Origin: Sinomonas notoginsengisoli
GTDB taxonomy: Bacteria; Actinomycetota; Actinomycetes; Actinomycetales; Micrococcaceae
Length of the DNA stretch: 64,000 nt
Assembly: GCF_021554725.1 (NCBI RefSeq)
Contig: NZ_JAIZDP010000001.1
Location: 992,001 to 1,056,000 of the forward strand
Reading direction: 5' to 3'
Below the pieces are notes generated by a model. That model was not told where the DNA came from. It made no database searches and worked only from the letters and a program-made list of their open reading frames with translations. The position numbers and the translations under genes were made by a program. Shown piece by piece: positions 9,151-21,417 of this stretch (positions are counted from its first letter, which is position 1; every line of letters starts with the position of its first letter).

Positions 9151-10284
9151 TCAGTGCTGATAGGGCGAGACGACCACGTCGACCCGCTGGAACTCCTTGA
9201 GGTCGGAATAGCCGGACGTCGCCATGGCGCGCCGCAGCATGCCCACGAGGTTGCTCGTCCCGTCGGCGTGGTGTCCCGGCCCGAAGAGGACCTCTTCCAT
9301 CGGCCCGACTGTGCCGACGTTCACCCGCTCGCCGCGGGGCGTGACGGGGTGGTGCGCCTCGGCGCCCCAGTGCCAGCCGCGCCCGGGTGCCTCCTCGGCA
9401 CGGGCGAGTGCGGACCCGAGCATCACGGCGTCGGCTCCCATCGCGATGGCCTTGACGATATCGCCCGAGGTCCCCATACCGCCGTCCGCGATCACGTGGA
9501 CGTAGCGGCCGCCGGACTCGTCCATGTAGTCGCGCCGGGCTGCGGCGACGTCGCTGATGGCCGAGGCCAGCGGCGAATGGATGCCCAGCGCGCGCCGCGT
9601 CGTCGTCGTCGCGCCTCCCCCGAAGCCGACGAGGACACCGGCGGCTCCGGTGCGCATGAGGTGGAGCGCGGGCGTGTAGCCTGCGGCGCCGCCCACGATC
9701 ACGGGGACGTCGAGCTCGTAGATGAACTTCTTGAGGTTCAGGGGCTCCTGGTTCTTCGACACGTGCTCGGCGGAGACGGTGGTGCCCCGGATGACGAACA
9801 GGTCGACGCCGGCCGCGAGGACGGTCTTGTAGTGCTGGACCGTTCCCGCCGGTGTCAGCGCGCCCGCGACCGTCACGCCCGAGGCGCGGATCTCGGCCAG
9901 GCGTGCGGAGATCAGCTCGGGCTGCACCGGTGCCGCGTAGATGTCCTGGAGGCGGCGCGTGATCGCCGGGCTCGAGGGCTCCCCGGCGAGGGCCGCGATC
10001 TCGGACAGGATCGGCTCCGGATCCTCGTATCGGGTCCAGAGCCCTTCGAGGTCGAGGACCCCGAGGCCTCCGAGCTTGCCGAGGGTGATCGCCGAGGACG
10101 GGGACATGACCGAGTCCATCGGTGCGGCGATGACGGGCATCTCGAAGCGGTAGGCGTCGATCTGCCACGAGACCGAGACGTCCTCCGGATCACGCGTCCT
10201 GCGGTTCGCGACGATCGCAATGTCGTCGAGGGAGTAGGCCCTGCGTCCGCGCTTGCCGCGTCCGATTTCGATCTCGTAAGTCAC
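9151..10284 (-). CDS. guaB3: GuaB3 family IMP dehydrogenase-related protein
   Basis: A CBS-less member of the IMPDH/GMP reductase family (377 aa from GTG at 10284). The TIM barrel starts with the GuaB3-typical YEIEIGRGKRGRRAYSLDD. The phosphate-binding segment HVIADGGMGTSGDIVKAIAMGADAV is split here as HVIADGGMG and VMLGSALARAEEAP. In the loop that carries the catalytic cysteine of IMPDH (SICTTR) this protein has ATTTTR, so the nucleophile is absent. Its activity is therefore uncertain. A further upstream GTG at 10314 is possible but gives a poor N-terminus. TAAGCT lies 7 nt upstream of the chosen GTG. It follows guaB, separated by a strong stem-loop. Confidence 0.85.
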   Translation of the reverse strand: MTYEIEIGRGKRGRRAYSLDDIAIVANRRTRDPEDVSVSWQIDAYRFEMPVIAAPMDSVMSPSSAITLGKLGGLGVLDLEGLWTRYEDPEPILSEIAALAGEPSSPAITRRLQDIYAAPVQPELISARLAEIRASGVTVAGALTPAGTVQHYKTVLAAGVDLFVIRGTTVSAEHVSKNQEPLNLKKFIYELDVPVIVGGAAGYTPALHLMRTGAAGVLVGFGGGATTTTRRALGIHSPLASAISDVAAARRDYMDESGGRYVHVIADGGMGTSGDIVKAIAMGADAVMLGSALARAEEAPGRGWHWGAEAHHPVTPRGERVNVGTVGPMEEVLFGPGHHADGTSNLVGMLRRAMATSGYSDLKEFQRVDVVVSPYQH

Positions 10285-10291
10285 GGCTCCT

Positions 10292-10297
10292 AGCTTA
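10292..10297 (-). promoter_or_regulatory. -10-like box upstream of guaB3
   Basis: TAAGCT (minus strand) lies 7 nt before the GTG. It also borders a short AGGAG, so either leaderless or led translation is possible. Confidence 0.45.
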
Positions 10298-10312
10298 CGG
10301 GAGGCGCAACGC

Positions 10313-10344
10313 ACGACGGCGCCCGCTAAGAAGGGCGCCGTCGT
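10313..10344 (-). terminator. Terminator after guaB (ACGACG-type stem)
   Basis: ACGACGGCGCCC pairs perfectly with GGGCGCCGTCGT around an 8-nt loop, 16 bp past the guaB stop. Confidence 0.8.
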
Positions 10345-10359
10345 CCAGGGTCCGGAAGG

Positions 10360-13212
<2,853 letters not shown>

Positions 13213-13259
13213 GGGGGTGCGCAGCCGCCGTCGTGTAGGCCCTGTGCAGCTGTGCCTTC

Positions 13260-13283
13260 TGGCGGCACCGTTCGGTGCCGCCA
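13260..13283 (-). terminator. Stem-loop terminator after groEL
   Basis: TGGCGGCACC and GGTGCCGCCA form a perfect 10-bp stem with a GTTC tetraloop, 25 bp past the groEL stop. Confidence 0.75.
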
Positions 13284-13308
13284 GGCCGTGCGCCTAGGGC
13301 AGTTGCGC

Positions 13309-14925
<1,617 letters not shown>

Positions 14926-14994
14926 CTACTCCTGTTGGTGTATAGAGCACAACACCCCGGCCGCCGGAGGCGACCGGGGCGCAGTGCACAAGCG

Positions 14995-15291
14995 TTACTT
15001 GACGACGATCGCGAGGACGTCGCGCGCCGAAAGCACGAGGTACTCGGCGCCGCCCGTCTTGACCTCGGTGCCGCCGTACTTGGAGTAGAGGACGACATCG
15101 CCGACGGCGACGTCCACGGGCACGCGGTTGCCGTTGTCATCGACGCGGCCGGGGCCGATGGCGACGACCTCGCCCTCCTGCGGCTTCTCCTTCGCGGTGT
15201 CCGGAATCACGAGGCCGGACGCGGTGGTCTGCTCGGCCTCGAGCGGCTTGACGACAATGCGATCCTCGAGGGGCTTGATAGAGACCGACAC
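14995..15291 (-). CDS. groES: Co-chaperonin GroES
   Basis: The 98-aa lid of the GroEL chamber. It has the full GroES sequence: N-terminal [12 protein letters not shown], the mobile loop ([14 protein letters not shown], residues 18-31), and the C-terminal [14 protein letters not shown]. The GTG start has AGGAG 6 nt upstream. It is first in the groES-groEL operon and controlled by the two CIRCE elements 85-160 bp upstream. Confidence 0.97.
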   Translation of the reverse strand: MSVSIKPLEDRIVVKPLEAEQTTASGLVIPDTAKEKPQEGEVVAIGPGRVDDNGNRVPVDVAVGDVVLYSKYGGTEVKTGGAEYLVLSARDVLAIVVK

Positions 15292-15375
15292 GGATCTCTC
15301 CTTTTCATGAACGGGTCACGGGTGGGGAGCCGGGCAAGCAACCGTCGTCGCGGGTGCCGGGAGCGTGCCTGACAG

Positions 15376-15402
15376 TTAGCACTCGATGCTGCCGAGTGCT
15401 AC
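15376..15402 (-). promoter_or_regulatory. CIRCE operator 1 (HrcA site)
   Basis: TTAGCACTC-N9-GAGTGCTAC matches the HrcA operator consensus except for the final base. Confidence 0.9.
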
Positions 15403-15422
15403 CAGCGACTCTAGTGAGCTGG

Positions 15423-15449
15423 CTGGCACTCGGTCAAGGCGAGTGCCAA
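15423..15449 (-). promoter_or_regulatory. CIRCE operator 2 (HrcA site)
   Basis: CTGGCACTC-N9-GAGTGCCAA is a second, slightly diverged copy with the same 9-nt spacer. It is centred 47 bp from the first. Confidence 0.82.
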
Positions 15450-15523
15450 CGACACGGTTCGGCCCTGCGGTGAGTGGACGCTGCGGGGGGCCGGGGACGC
15501 CGGTGACCGCGCGCCGTCGTGCG

Positions 15524-15907
15524 CTACTCGCCAGCCAGTTCGTCGTACCCGAGGTCCTCGCCGTCGTCCTCCGCAAGGCCACGCGTGAGGTACATAACGA
15601 GGATCGAGGCGACCAAGGCCACGCCGCCCACGATCAACCCTGCGATCGCGGCCATCTTCGCGCCGAGGAACTGGTCCCGCAGCGACTGGGCCTCAGGGGT
15701 GGGGTCAGCGATGCTCTTGCCGCCCACCGAGTACACCGTGGCGTTGAACGCGTCCAGGCCCATGACCACGAGCAGCAGCAGGGCGGCAATCACCGTCACC
15801 ACAATGCCGCCGATGAGCACGGGGCGGGCGATCGGGCGGAGACGGACAGCCACGCCGGTCCGCTCCGGGCGTGCGGGGACGGGGTCGACACTGGGGCTTG
15901 TCTCCAT
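15524..15907 (-). CDS. Small membrane protein of unknown function
   Basis: A 127-aa protein from ATG 15907. It has a ~25-residue cytosolic N-terminus rich in Pro/Arg, then two transmembrane helices (about residues 30-52 and 82-106) separated by a ~30-residue loop, and an acidic tail (AEDDGEDLGYDELAGE). No family was recognised. It is divergent from the methyltransferase gene, and both starts have TANNNT boxes 7 nt upstream. A longer version from 15979 would overlap the divergent gene start and is less likely. Confidence 0.7.
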   Translation of the reverse strand: METSPSVDPVPARPERTGVAVRLRPIARPVLIGGIVVTVIAALLLLVVMGLDAFNATVYSVGGKSIADPTPEAQSLRDQFLGAKMAAIAGLIVGGVALVASILVMYLTRGLAEDDGEDLGYDELAGE

Positions 15908-15914
15908 GCTGTCC

Positions 15915-15920
15915 AGCCTA
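15915..15920 (-). promoter_or_regulatory. -10-like box, leaderless small membrane protein gene
   Basis: TAGGCT (minus strand) lies 7 nt before the ATG at 15907. Confidence 0.45.
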
Positions 15921-15948
15921 TCCAATGAGCCTGCTGCGCGCGGGACAC

Positions 15949-15954
15949 TACGCT
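15949..15954 (+). promoter_or_regulatory. -10-like box, leaderless methyltransferase gene
   Basis: TACGCT lies 7 nt before the ATG at 15962. No SD is present. Confidence 0.5.
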
Positions 15955-15961
15955 TGATGGC

Positions 15962-17185
15962 ATGGCCCACGACAACCACGCACCGGAGCAGCTGGCACCT
16001 CTGCTGACGCCGGAGGGCTGGGCCCTCCTGAACTCACTGGGCCCGTACCGCGAGGAGGACGCCCTCGCCCTGAGCACTCGGATGCGTAAGGCGGGCCACT
16101 CCCCCGAGCTCGTCTCCGCCGTCCTGTCGCAGGCGCGCCTGAGGGTACGGGCAGAGGGGAAGTTCGGCGAGTTCGCCTCGCGCATGCTGTTCACCCGGCC
16201 CGGCCTCGAGCAGGCCACAAGGCTCTCCGTGGCCGCCCGCCACGCCCGCCGGTTCGTCGACGCGCGCGTGAGCCACGTCGCCGACCTCGGCTGCGGGCTC
16301 GGTGCCGACGCGATGGCCATGTCCTCCCTCGATCTCGAGGTCACGGCAGTCGAGCTCGACGAGACGACGGCCGCCTGCGCGACCATGAACCTCATGCCGT
16401 TCCCGAATGCACGAGTGGTGCATGCGGACGCGCAGTCCGTGGCACTCGACGGCATTGACGGTATCTGGCTCGACCCGGCCCGCCGCGAGACCTCGAGCTC
16501 GGGCACGACCCGCCTCTGGGACCCCGCGGCCTTCTCGCCGCCGCTGAGCTTCGCCGAGGGACTCGCGGAGCGTGGGCTGCCAGTGGGCGTCAAGCTCGGT
16601 CCGGGCATTCCCCACGAGTCCATCCCCTCCGGATGCGAGGCCCAATGGGTGTCCGTGCAGGGGGATGTGGCCGAGGTCGGCCTGTACTTCAATGCGCTCC
16701 GGCGGCCCAGCGTGCGGCGCGCGGCGCTGGTCCTCTCCGAAGGCGGCGCGGCCGAGCTCGTCGCGGAGTCGGACTTCGGCGGGGGCGTCGAGCCGCGCAT
16801 CGGCCCGCTCGAGGGGTTCCTGTACGAGCCCGACGGCGCCGTGATCCGCGCAGAGCTCGTCGCCGAGCTTGCCGAACGGCTCGGCGGCCACCTCGTGGAC
16901 CCGCACATCGCCTACATCTGCGCCCCCGGCCTCGTCTCCACCCCCTTCGCGAAGGCGTACCGGGTGCTCGAGGTCCGCCCGTACAACGTCAAGTCGCTGC
17001 GGGCATGGGTCCGGGCGGAAGGCATTGGGGTGCTCGACATCAAGAAGCGCGGATCCTCCGTCACGCCCGAGGAACTGCGCCGGCTGCTTCTGAGCGGCCA
17101 GCGGAAGGGCGCGTCGGCCCGGGCCACCCTCGTGCTCACCCGCATCGGAGACGAGCGGGTGGCGGCCGTCGTCGAGCCGGCCTAG
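15962..17185 (+). CDS. Class I SAM-dependent methyltransferase with THUMP-like domain
   Basis: A 407-aa protein with the SAM-binding motif VADLGCGLGAD near residue 108, an acidic motif II (VTAVELDE), and a motif IV-like LDPARRE in the place of DPPY. The C-terminal ~75 residues (KSLRAWVRAEGIGVLDIKKR...) match the THUMP-like domain found in this actinobacterial methyltransferase family. It probably modifies RNA, but the substrate is not known. It appears leaderless and ends at a bidirectional terminator facing the AroE-like gene. Confidence 0.85.
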   Translation: MAHDNHAPEQLAPLLTPEGWALLNSLGPYREEDALALSTRMRKAGHSPELVSAVLSQARLRVRAEGKFGEFASRMLFTRPGLEQATRLSVAARHARRFVDARVSHVADLGCGLGADAMAMSSLDLEVTAVELDETTAACATMNLMPFPNARVVHADAQSVALDGIDGIWLDPARRETSSSGTTRLWDPAAFSPPLSFAEGLAERGLPVGVKLGPGIPHESIPSGCEAQWVSVQGDVAEVGLYFNALRRPSVRRAALVLSEGGAAELVAESDFGGGVEPRIGPLEGFLYEPDGAVIRAELVAELAERLGGHLVDPHIAYICAPGLVSTPFAKAYRVLEVRPYNVKSLRAWVRAEGIGVLDIKKRGSSVTPEELRRLLLSGQRKGASARATLVLTRIGDERVAAVVEPA

Positions 17186-17204
17186 GCGACGGGCGATGTC
17201 GCAG

Positions 17205-17236
17205 TGCTGAGGGGTCTTGCGCCAGGCCCCTCAGCA
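17205..17236. terminator. Bidirectional terminator
   Basis: TGCTGAGGGG and CCCCTCAGCA form a perfect 10-bp stem between two convergent genes. Confidence 0.7.
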
Positions 17237-17238
17237 AG

Positions 17239-18057
17239 CTATGGGGCGCGCATGAACTCCTCGGCGGCGCGCACCTGCTCGTCGCTCGGGCGCATCCCCG
17301 TGTAGAGGACGAACTGCTCGAGCGCCTGGATGGTCATGACCTCGGCGCCCGAGATGACCGTCTTGCCGGCTGCACGGCCTGCCTCGACCAGCGGCGTGTC
17401 GGCTGGGAGTGCCACGACGTCGAAGACCACCCGCGCGGCGTCGACCGCTGCCTCCGGGAACGCCAGCGAGGCCTCCTCGGGGCCGCCCGCCATCCCAATC
17501 GGCGTGGCGTTCACGACCACGTCCGCCGTGGAGCCCCCCAGGTCGGGCTGCCAGGCGAACCCATACAGGTCCGCGAGGGCGTTGCCGGTCACCTCGTTCC
17601 GGGCCACGATCGTTACCCGTGTGAAGCCCGCGTCGCGGAAGGCGGCGGCGGTGGCCTTGGCCATGCCACCCGAGCCGCGCAGGAGGACCGACCACCCTGG
17701 ATCGATCCGTTCGCGGGAGATCAGCCGCGCGATGGCCGTGTAGTCCGTGTTGTAGGCCGTGAGGACGCCGGAGTCGTTGACCACGGTGTTCACCGAATCG
17801 ATGGCCGCGGCCGAGGGGTCCATGCGGTCAACCAGTGCAATCACGGCTTCCTTGTACGGCATCGAGACTGCGCAACCGCGGATGCCGAGTCCCCGGACGC
17901 CCGTGATCGCCTGCCCAAGGTCAGTCGGGGCAAACGCCTTGTAAATCCAGTTCAGGCCGAGGGCGTCGTAGAGGTAGTTGTGAAACTGCGTCCCGTTGTT
18001 GCTGGGCCGGCCCGAAAGCGAGATGCACAGCGTCATGTCTTTGTTCAGGATCGGCAC
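17239..18057 (-). CDS. AroE/shikimate 5-dehydrogenase-like protein
   Basis: A 272-aa member of the shikimate/quinate dehydrogenase family. The substrate-binding region has ISLSGRPSNNGTQFHN where AroE usually has S-x-SP...HN, and MPYKEAV supplies the catalytic lysine in place of the usual T-x-P-x-K. The Asp partner is in YNTDYTA (usually NTDxxG). The nucleotide fold follows with LLRGSGGMAKA and VVNATPIGM. The motif drift suggests a relative acting on a substrate other than shikimate. The GTG start at 18057 has TAGCCT 6 nt upstream; ATG 18036 is an alternative. Confidence 0.82.
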   Translation of the reverse strand: MPILNKDMTLCISLSGRPSNNGTQFHNYLYDALGLNWIYKAFAPTDLGQAITGVRGLGIRGCAVSMPYKEAVIALVDRMDPSAAAIDSVNTVVNDSGVLTAYNTDYTAIARLISRERIDPGWSVLLRGSGGMAKATAAAFRDAGFTRVTIVARNEVTGNALADLYGFAWQPDLGGSTADVVVNATPIGMAGGPEEASLAFPEAAVDAARVVFDVVALPADTPLVEAGRAAGKTVISGAEVMTIQALEQFVLYTGMRPSDEQVRAAEEFMRAP

Positions 18058-18063
18058 GGCACA

Positions 18064-18069
18064 AGGCTA
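18064..18069 (-). promoter_or_regulatory. -10-like box, leaderless AroE-like gene
   Basis: TAGCCT (minus strand) lies 6 nt before the GTG at 18057. Confidence 0.45.
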
Positions 18070-18093
18070 GTGCGTGCCGATCCCGGCGGGAGC

Positions 18094-18216
18094 TCAGCCT
18101 TGGCGCGCCTTCATGCGCGGATTCTTCCTGTTGATCACGAACGCCTTCCCGCGGCGACGGACCACCTGCGCCCCTGCGGCCTTCTTGAGCGAACGCAGCG
18201 AATTGCGGACCTTCAT
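18094..18216 (-). CDS. rpmJ: 50S ribosomal protein L36, zinc-independent (type B) paralogue
   Basis: A 40-aa protein beginning [12 protein letters not shown] and ending [12 protein letters not shown]. It has the L36 core ([17 protein letters not shown]), but the cysteines and histidine that bind zinc in the housekeeping form are absent. This is the C-minus form used when zinc is scarce. An AAGGAG SD lies 4 nt before the ATG. A Zur-like palindrome sits 20 bp upstream of the start. A zinc-binding L36 gene would be expected in the main ribosomal protein cluster, outside this window. Confidence 0.93.
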   Translation of the reverse strand: MKVRNSLRSLKKAAGAQVVRRRGKAFVINRKNPRMKARQG

Positions 18217-18236
18217 GGTGCTCCTTTCCTCGATTC

Positions 18237-18253
18237 ATGAGAACCATTCTTAT
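18237..18253. promoter_or_regulatory. Candidate Zur operator
   Basis: ATGAGAA-N3-TTCTTAT is a near-perfect 7-3-7 inverted repeat resembling actinobacterial Zur boxes. It lies just upstream of the zinc-free L36 gene and between it and the divergent AidB-like gene, so it could control either. Confidence 0.6.
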
Positions 18254-18299
18254 CCAACGCCATCTGGCCCCCGATGATTCCCGGGTGTGCAATGGGACC

Positions 18300-19985
18300 A
18301 TGCACGCCAATCAGGCACCGCCCCGCACCGACGTCGACGAGTTCTCGGCCAACGCCGCGCTCGTCGACGGGATCCGGCGCCACGGGGCAACCTGGGCATC
18401 TGGCGAGCTCGCCGCGATCGGGCGCCTCGTTGGCTCCCGCCAGTTCGCCGAGAATGCGCGCCTCGCCAACGAGTGCCCGCCCGTGCTGAACGCACTGGAC
18501 CGCTGGGGCGAGAGCCTCGACGAAGTCAAGTACCACCCGGCGTACCACCACGTCATCGCGGATGCGGTCGCGCACGGCGCCCACACGTCCTCGTGGGCGG
18601 ACCCGAGGCCAGGGGCCCACGTGGCGAGGGCGGCCGCGTTCATGCTGTTCGCGCAGATCGAACCGGGCCACGCGTGCCCCATCTCGATGACGCACGCCGC
18701 CGTCCCCGCCCTGTCGCGGCAGCCCGACGTCGCCCGCGTGTGGCTGCCGCACCTCTACGGCGACGGCTACGAACCACGGCTCATACGCGCCGCGGACAAG
18801 CCCGGCGCGCTCGTGGGCATGGCCATGACCGAGCGGCAGGGAGGGTCAGACGTGCGGACCAGCACCACCGCCGCGCGCGCCCTCGGCGACGGCACGGCGC
18901 TCATCACCGGGGCCAAGTGGTTCTGCTCGGCTCCCATGAGCGACGCGTTCCTCGTGCTCGCCCAGGAGCCCGAGGGACTCTCATGCTTCCTCGTGCCACG
19001 CGTGCTGGAGGACGGCGCGCGTAACCCGTTCCGCCTCGTGCGGCTCAAGTCGAAGCTCGGGAACCGGGCCAACGCGTCCGCTGAGGTGGAATTCGAGGAC
19101 ACGCGCGGCTGGCGGCTCGGCGAGGCCGGGCGCGGGGTGCGGACCATCATCGACATGGTCCACGAGACCCGCCTCGACTGCATCCTCGGCACCGCGGCCG
19201 GAATGCGCCAGGCAGTCGCCGAGGCCGTGTGGCACGCGCGGCATCGGCGGGCCTTCGGGCGGGTCCTCGCGGACCAGCCCGCCATGGCCGGGGTCCTGGC
19301 GGACCTCGCGCTGGAGTACGAGGCCGCTCTGGCACTGGGGCTGCGGCTGGCCGCGGCGGACGACGTCGTGTGGGCGCCGCCGGTGCCACCGGCTACCGCC
19401 TCGGGGGACTCGCCGTCGCCCATCCCTGTCCAGGCAGGGTCGACGGGCGCCCGGCGGGAGCGTGCGTTCGGCAGGATCGCGACGGCGGTGGGCAAGTACT
19501 GGGTGTGCAAGCGCGGGCCCGCGCACGCCGCCGAAGCCCTCGAGTGCCTCGGCGGCAACGGGTACACCGAGGACTTCCCCCTCGCCATGCGCTACCGGGA
19601 GCAGCCGGTCATGGCCATCTGGGAAGGGTCCGGGAACGTGGTCGCACTCGACGTGCTGCGGGCCCTCGCCCGCGAGCCCGACTCCGCCGAGGCGCTCGCG
19701 GAGGAGCTCGAACGACATCGCGGCACCGACCCCGCCCTCGACGCCCACCTCGAACAGGCCCTGGCCCTCATGGCCGATGCCGCGCGCGAACCCGAGGAAG
19801 CACAGGCCTGGGCCCGACGGCTCGCGGAGGCACTGGCAGTCGCGCTGCAGGCGACCCTCCTGCTCGACGGGGATCCCGCCGTGGCAGAGGCCTTCATTGC
19901 CGCCCGGCTCGGGCCCGGACGCAGCCTCGGCTACGGGTGCCTGCCGGATTCCGCCCGTGTGGAAGAGATCCTTTCGCGGGCGTGA
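18300..19985 (+). CDS. AidB-like acyl-CoA dehydrogenase family protein
   Basis: A 561-aa flavoprotein from ATG 18300. It has the AidB-type features: the long N-terminal helical region with YHPAYHHV, the flavin-binding segments MTERQGGSDV and TGAKWFCSAPM, and a C-terminal domain containing CLGGNGYTEDF and WEGSGNV. AidB in Escherichia coli belongs to the alkylation response and binds DNA; whether this protein does so is unknown. No SD or clear -10 box precedes the start. A Zur-like palindrome lies about 50 bp upstream, between this gene and rpmJ. Confidence 0.88.
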   Translation: MHANQAPPRTDVDEFSANAALVDGIRRHGATWASGELAAIGRLVGSRQFAENARLANECPPVLNALDRWGESLDEVKYHPAYHHVIADAVAHGAHTSSWADPRPGAHVARAAAFMLFAQIEPGHACPISMTHAAVPALSRQPDVARVWLPHLYGDGYEPRLIRAADKPGALVGMAMTERQGGSDVRTSTTAARALGDGTALITGAKWFCSAPMSDAFLVLAQEPEGLSCFLVPRVLEDGARNPFRLVRLKSKLGNRANASAEVEFEDTRGWRLGEAGRGVRTIIDMVHETRLDCILGTAAGMRQAVAEAVWHARHRRAFGRVLADQPAMAGVLADLALEYEAALALGLRLAAADDVVWAPPVPPATASGDSPSPIPVQAGSTGARRERAFGRIATAVGKYWVCKRGPAHAAEALECLGGNGYTEDFPLAMRYREQPVMAIWEGSGNVVALDVLRALAREPDSAEALAEELERHRGTDPALDAHLEQALALMADAAREPEEAQAWARRLAEALAVALQATLLLDGDPAVAEAFIAARLGPGRSLGYGCLPDSARVEEILSRA

Positions 19986-20070
19986 AGGCCCGGAAGCACG
20001 CGCTCGGGCCGTAAACTGGGACCACTCGTGCACACAGCCGGCCGCAGCCGGCCAGATTCGGGGGTATCCA

Positions 20071-21225
20071 CTGGAGATCGACTTCGCGCCGTCAGAGCAG
20101 TCCACGATCGGACTCGAATGGGAGATGGCCCTCGTGGACAAACACGGCGGCGAGCTCGTGTCCCTCGCGCCCCAGGTCCTCGAGCGCCTCGCTGCAGAGC
20201 ACCCCGAGCTCTTCGGCGATGTCCCCAGGATCCATCAGGAACTCCTGCTCAACACCCTGGAGCTCGTCACGGGTGTCCACCGCACCGTCGCAGAGGCCAC
20301 AGCGGATTTAGGCGAGTCCCTTGCCGCGGTGCGGAGCATCACCGACCGGATCGGGGTGGAGCTCTTCTCCGCGGGCAGCCACCCGTTCAGCCAGCCGCGA
20401 CTACAGCCGGTCACCGACAAGGAGCGGTACGCGAAGCTGATCGACCGAACGCAGTGGTGGGGCCGCCAGATGGTGATCTACGGCGTGCACGTGCACGTGG
20501 GCCTCGACCGGCGCGACAAGGCCATGCCCGTCCTCGACGCGCTCGTGAACTACTTCCCGCATTTCCAGGCGCTCTCCGCATCGAGCCCCTTCTGGAGCGG
20601 AGAGGACACGGGATACGCGTCCCAACGCGCCCTCATGTTCCAGCAGCTGCCCACGGCGGGGCTTCCGTTCCAGTTCCCCGACTGGGCCGGATTCGAGCAC
20701 TACGTCGACGACATGCTCGAGACCGGGGTGATTGATCTCATCAATGAGATCCGGTGGGACATCCGCCCCGTCCCGCGGTTGGGCACCATTGAGATGCGCG
20801 TGTGCGACGGCCTCTCCACGCTCGAGGAGATCGGCGCGATCGGTGCCCTCACCCAGTGCCTCGTCGAGGAGGCGTCCCGCTCGCTCGACGCCGGACGGCC
20901 CATCCCGACCATGCCGCCGTGGAATGTCCAGGAGAACAAGTGGCGCGCGGCGCGGTATGGCCTCGACGCGATCATCATCCTCGACGCCGCGTGCAACGAG
21001 AAGCTCGTCACCGAGCACCTCGCCGAGACGATCGAGCGGCTCGCGCCGATCGCGGAGGACCTGGGCTGCGCCTCGCAGCTGTATGACCTCGAGGGCATCA
21101 TGAGGCGGGGCGCCGGGTACCAGCGGCAGCGCCGGGTGGCTGAGGCCCACGGGGGCGACCTGCGCGCCGTCGTGCTCGAGGAGGCCCGGCTCATGCGCGA
21201 GGGCTACGCCCCGGCCGACGCGTGA
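20071..21225 (+). CDS. YbdK-type carboxylate-amine ligase (glutamate-cysteine ligase family 2), probable CTG start
   Basis: A 384-aa ATP-dependent ligase of the GCS2 family. It begins LEIDFAPSEQSTIGLEWEMA, which aligns with the N-terminus of homologues that start Met-[DE]-Ile. Later motifs include NTLELVTG, GVHVHVG and GTIEMRVCD. No ATG, GTG or TTG is available in frame near this point. The codon at the position of the initiator is CTG, preceded by GGGGG at 20060-20064. The next ATG would remove the EWE core. It follows the acyl-CoA dehydrogenase by 85 bp and overlaps the small membrane gene by 4 bp. Family members form gamma-glutamyl bonds; the true substrate is unknown. Confidence 0.85.
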   Translation: MEIDFAPSEQSTIGLEWEMALVDKHGGELVSLAPQVLERLAAEHPELFGDVPRIHQELLLNTLELVTGVHRTVAEATADLGESLAAVRSITDRIGVELFSAGSHPFSQPRLQPVTDKERYAKLIDRTQWWGRQMVIYGVHVHVGLDRRDKAMPVLDALVNYFPHFQALSASSPFWSGEDTGYASQRALMFQQLPTAGLPFQFPDWAGFEHYVDDMLETGVIDLINEIRWDIRPVPRLGTIEMRVCDGLSTLEEIGAIGALTQCLVEEASRSLDAGRPIPTMPPWNVQENKWRAARYGLDAIIILDAACNEKLVTEHLAETIERLAPIAEDLGCASQLYDLEGIMRRGAGYQRQRRVAEAHGGDLRAVVLEEARLMREGYAPADA

Positions 21226-21392
21226 GCGCCCGCAAACGTCGGTCACCCGCGCGGATCGTGCTCGTCCTGGTGGTTGTGGCGGTGGTCCTGGCCGTGACGT
21301 CCCACCTTCAGGCAGCGCTCTGGGTGGCCGGCGGGGCGGGCGTCTACGCGGCGGTGGAGTGGATTCTGGCCCGAAGCCTGCGCGGGCGTTAG
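21222..21392 (+). CDS. Small (56 aa) single- or double-pass membrane protein
   Basis: GTG at 21222 overlaps the ligase stop in a GTGA junction, so translation is coupled. The protein has a basic N-terminus (SARKRRSPAR), a Val-rich hydrophobic stretch (about residues 12-26), a second weaker hydrophobic stretch (33-50), and a basic end (RSLRGR). No family was recognised. The tight coupling supports it as a real gene. Confidence 0.6.
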   Translation: MSARKRRSPARIVLVLVVVAVVLAVTSHLQAALWVAGGAGVYAAVEWILARSLRGR

Positions 21393-21417
21393 GCCCCTCC
21401 GCGCCGTCAGGCACAAT

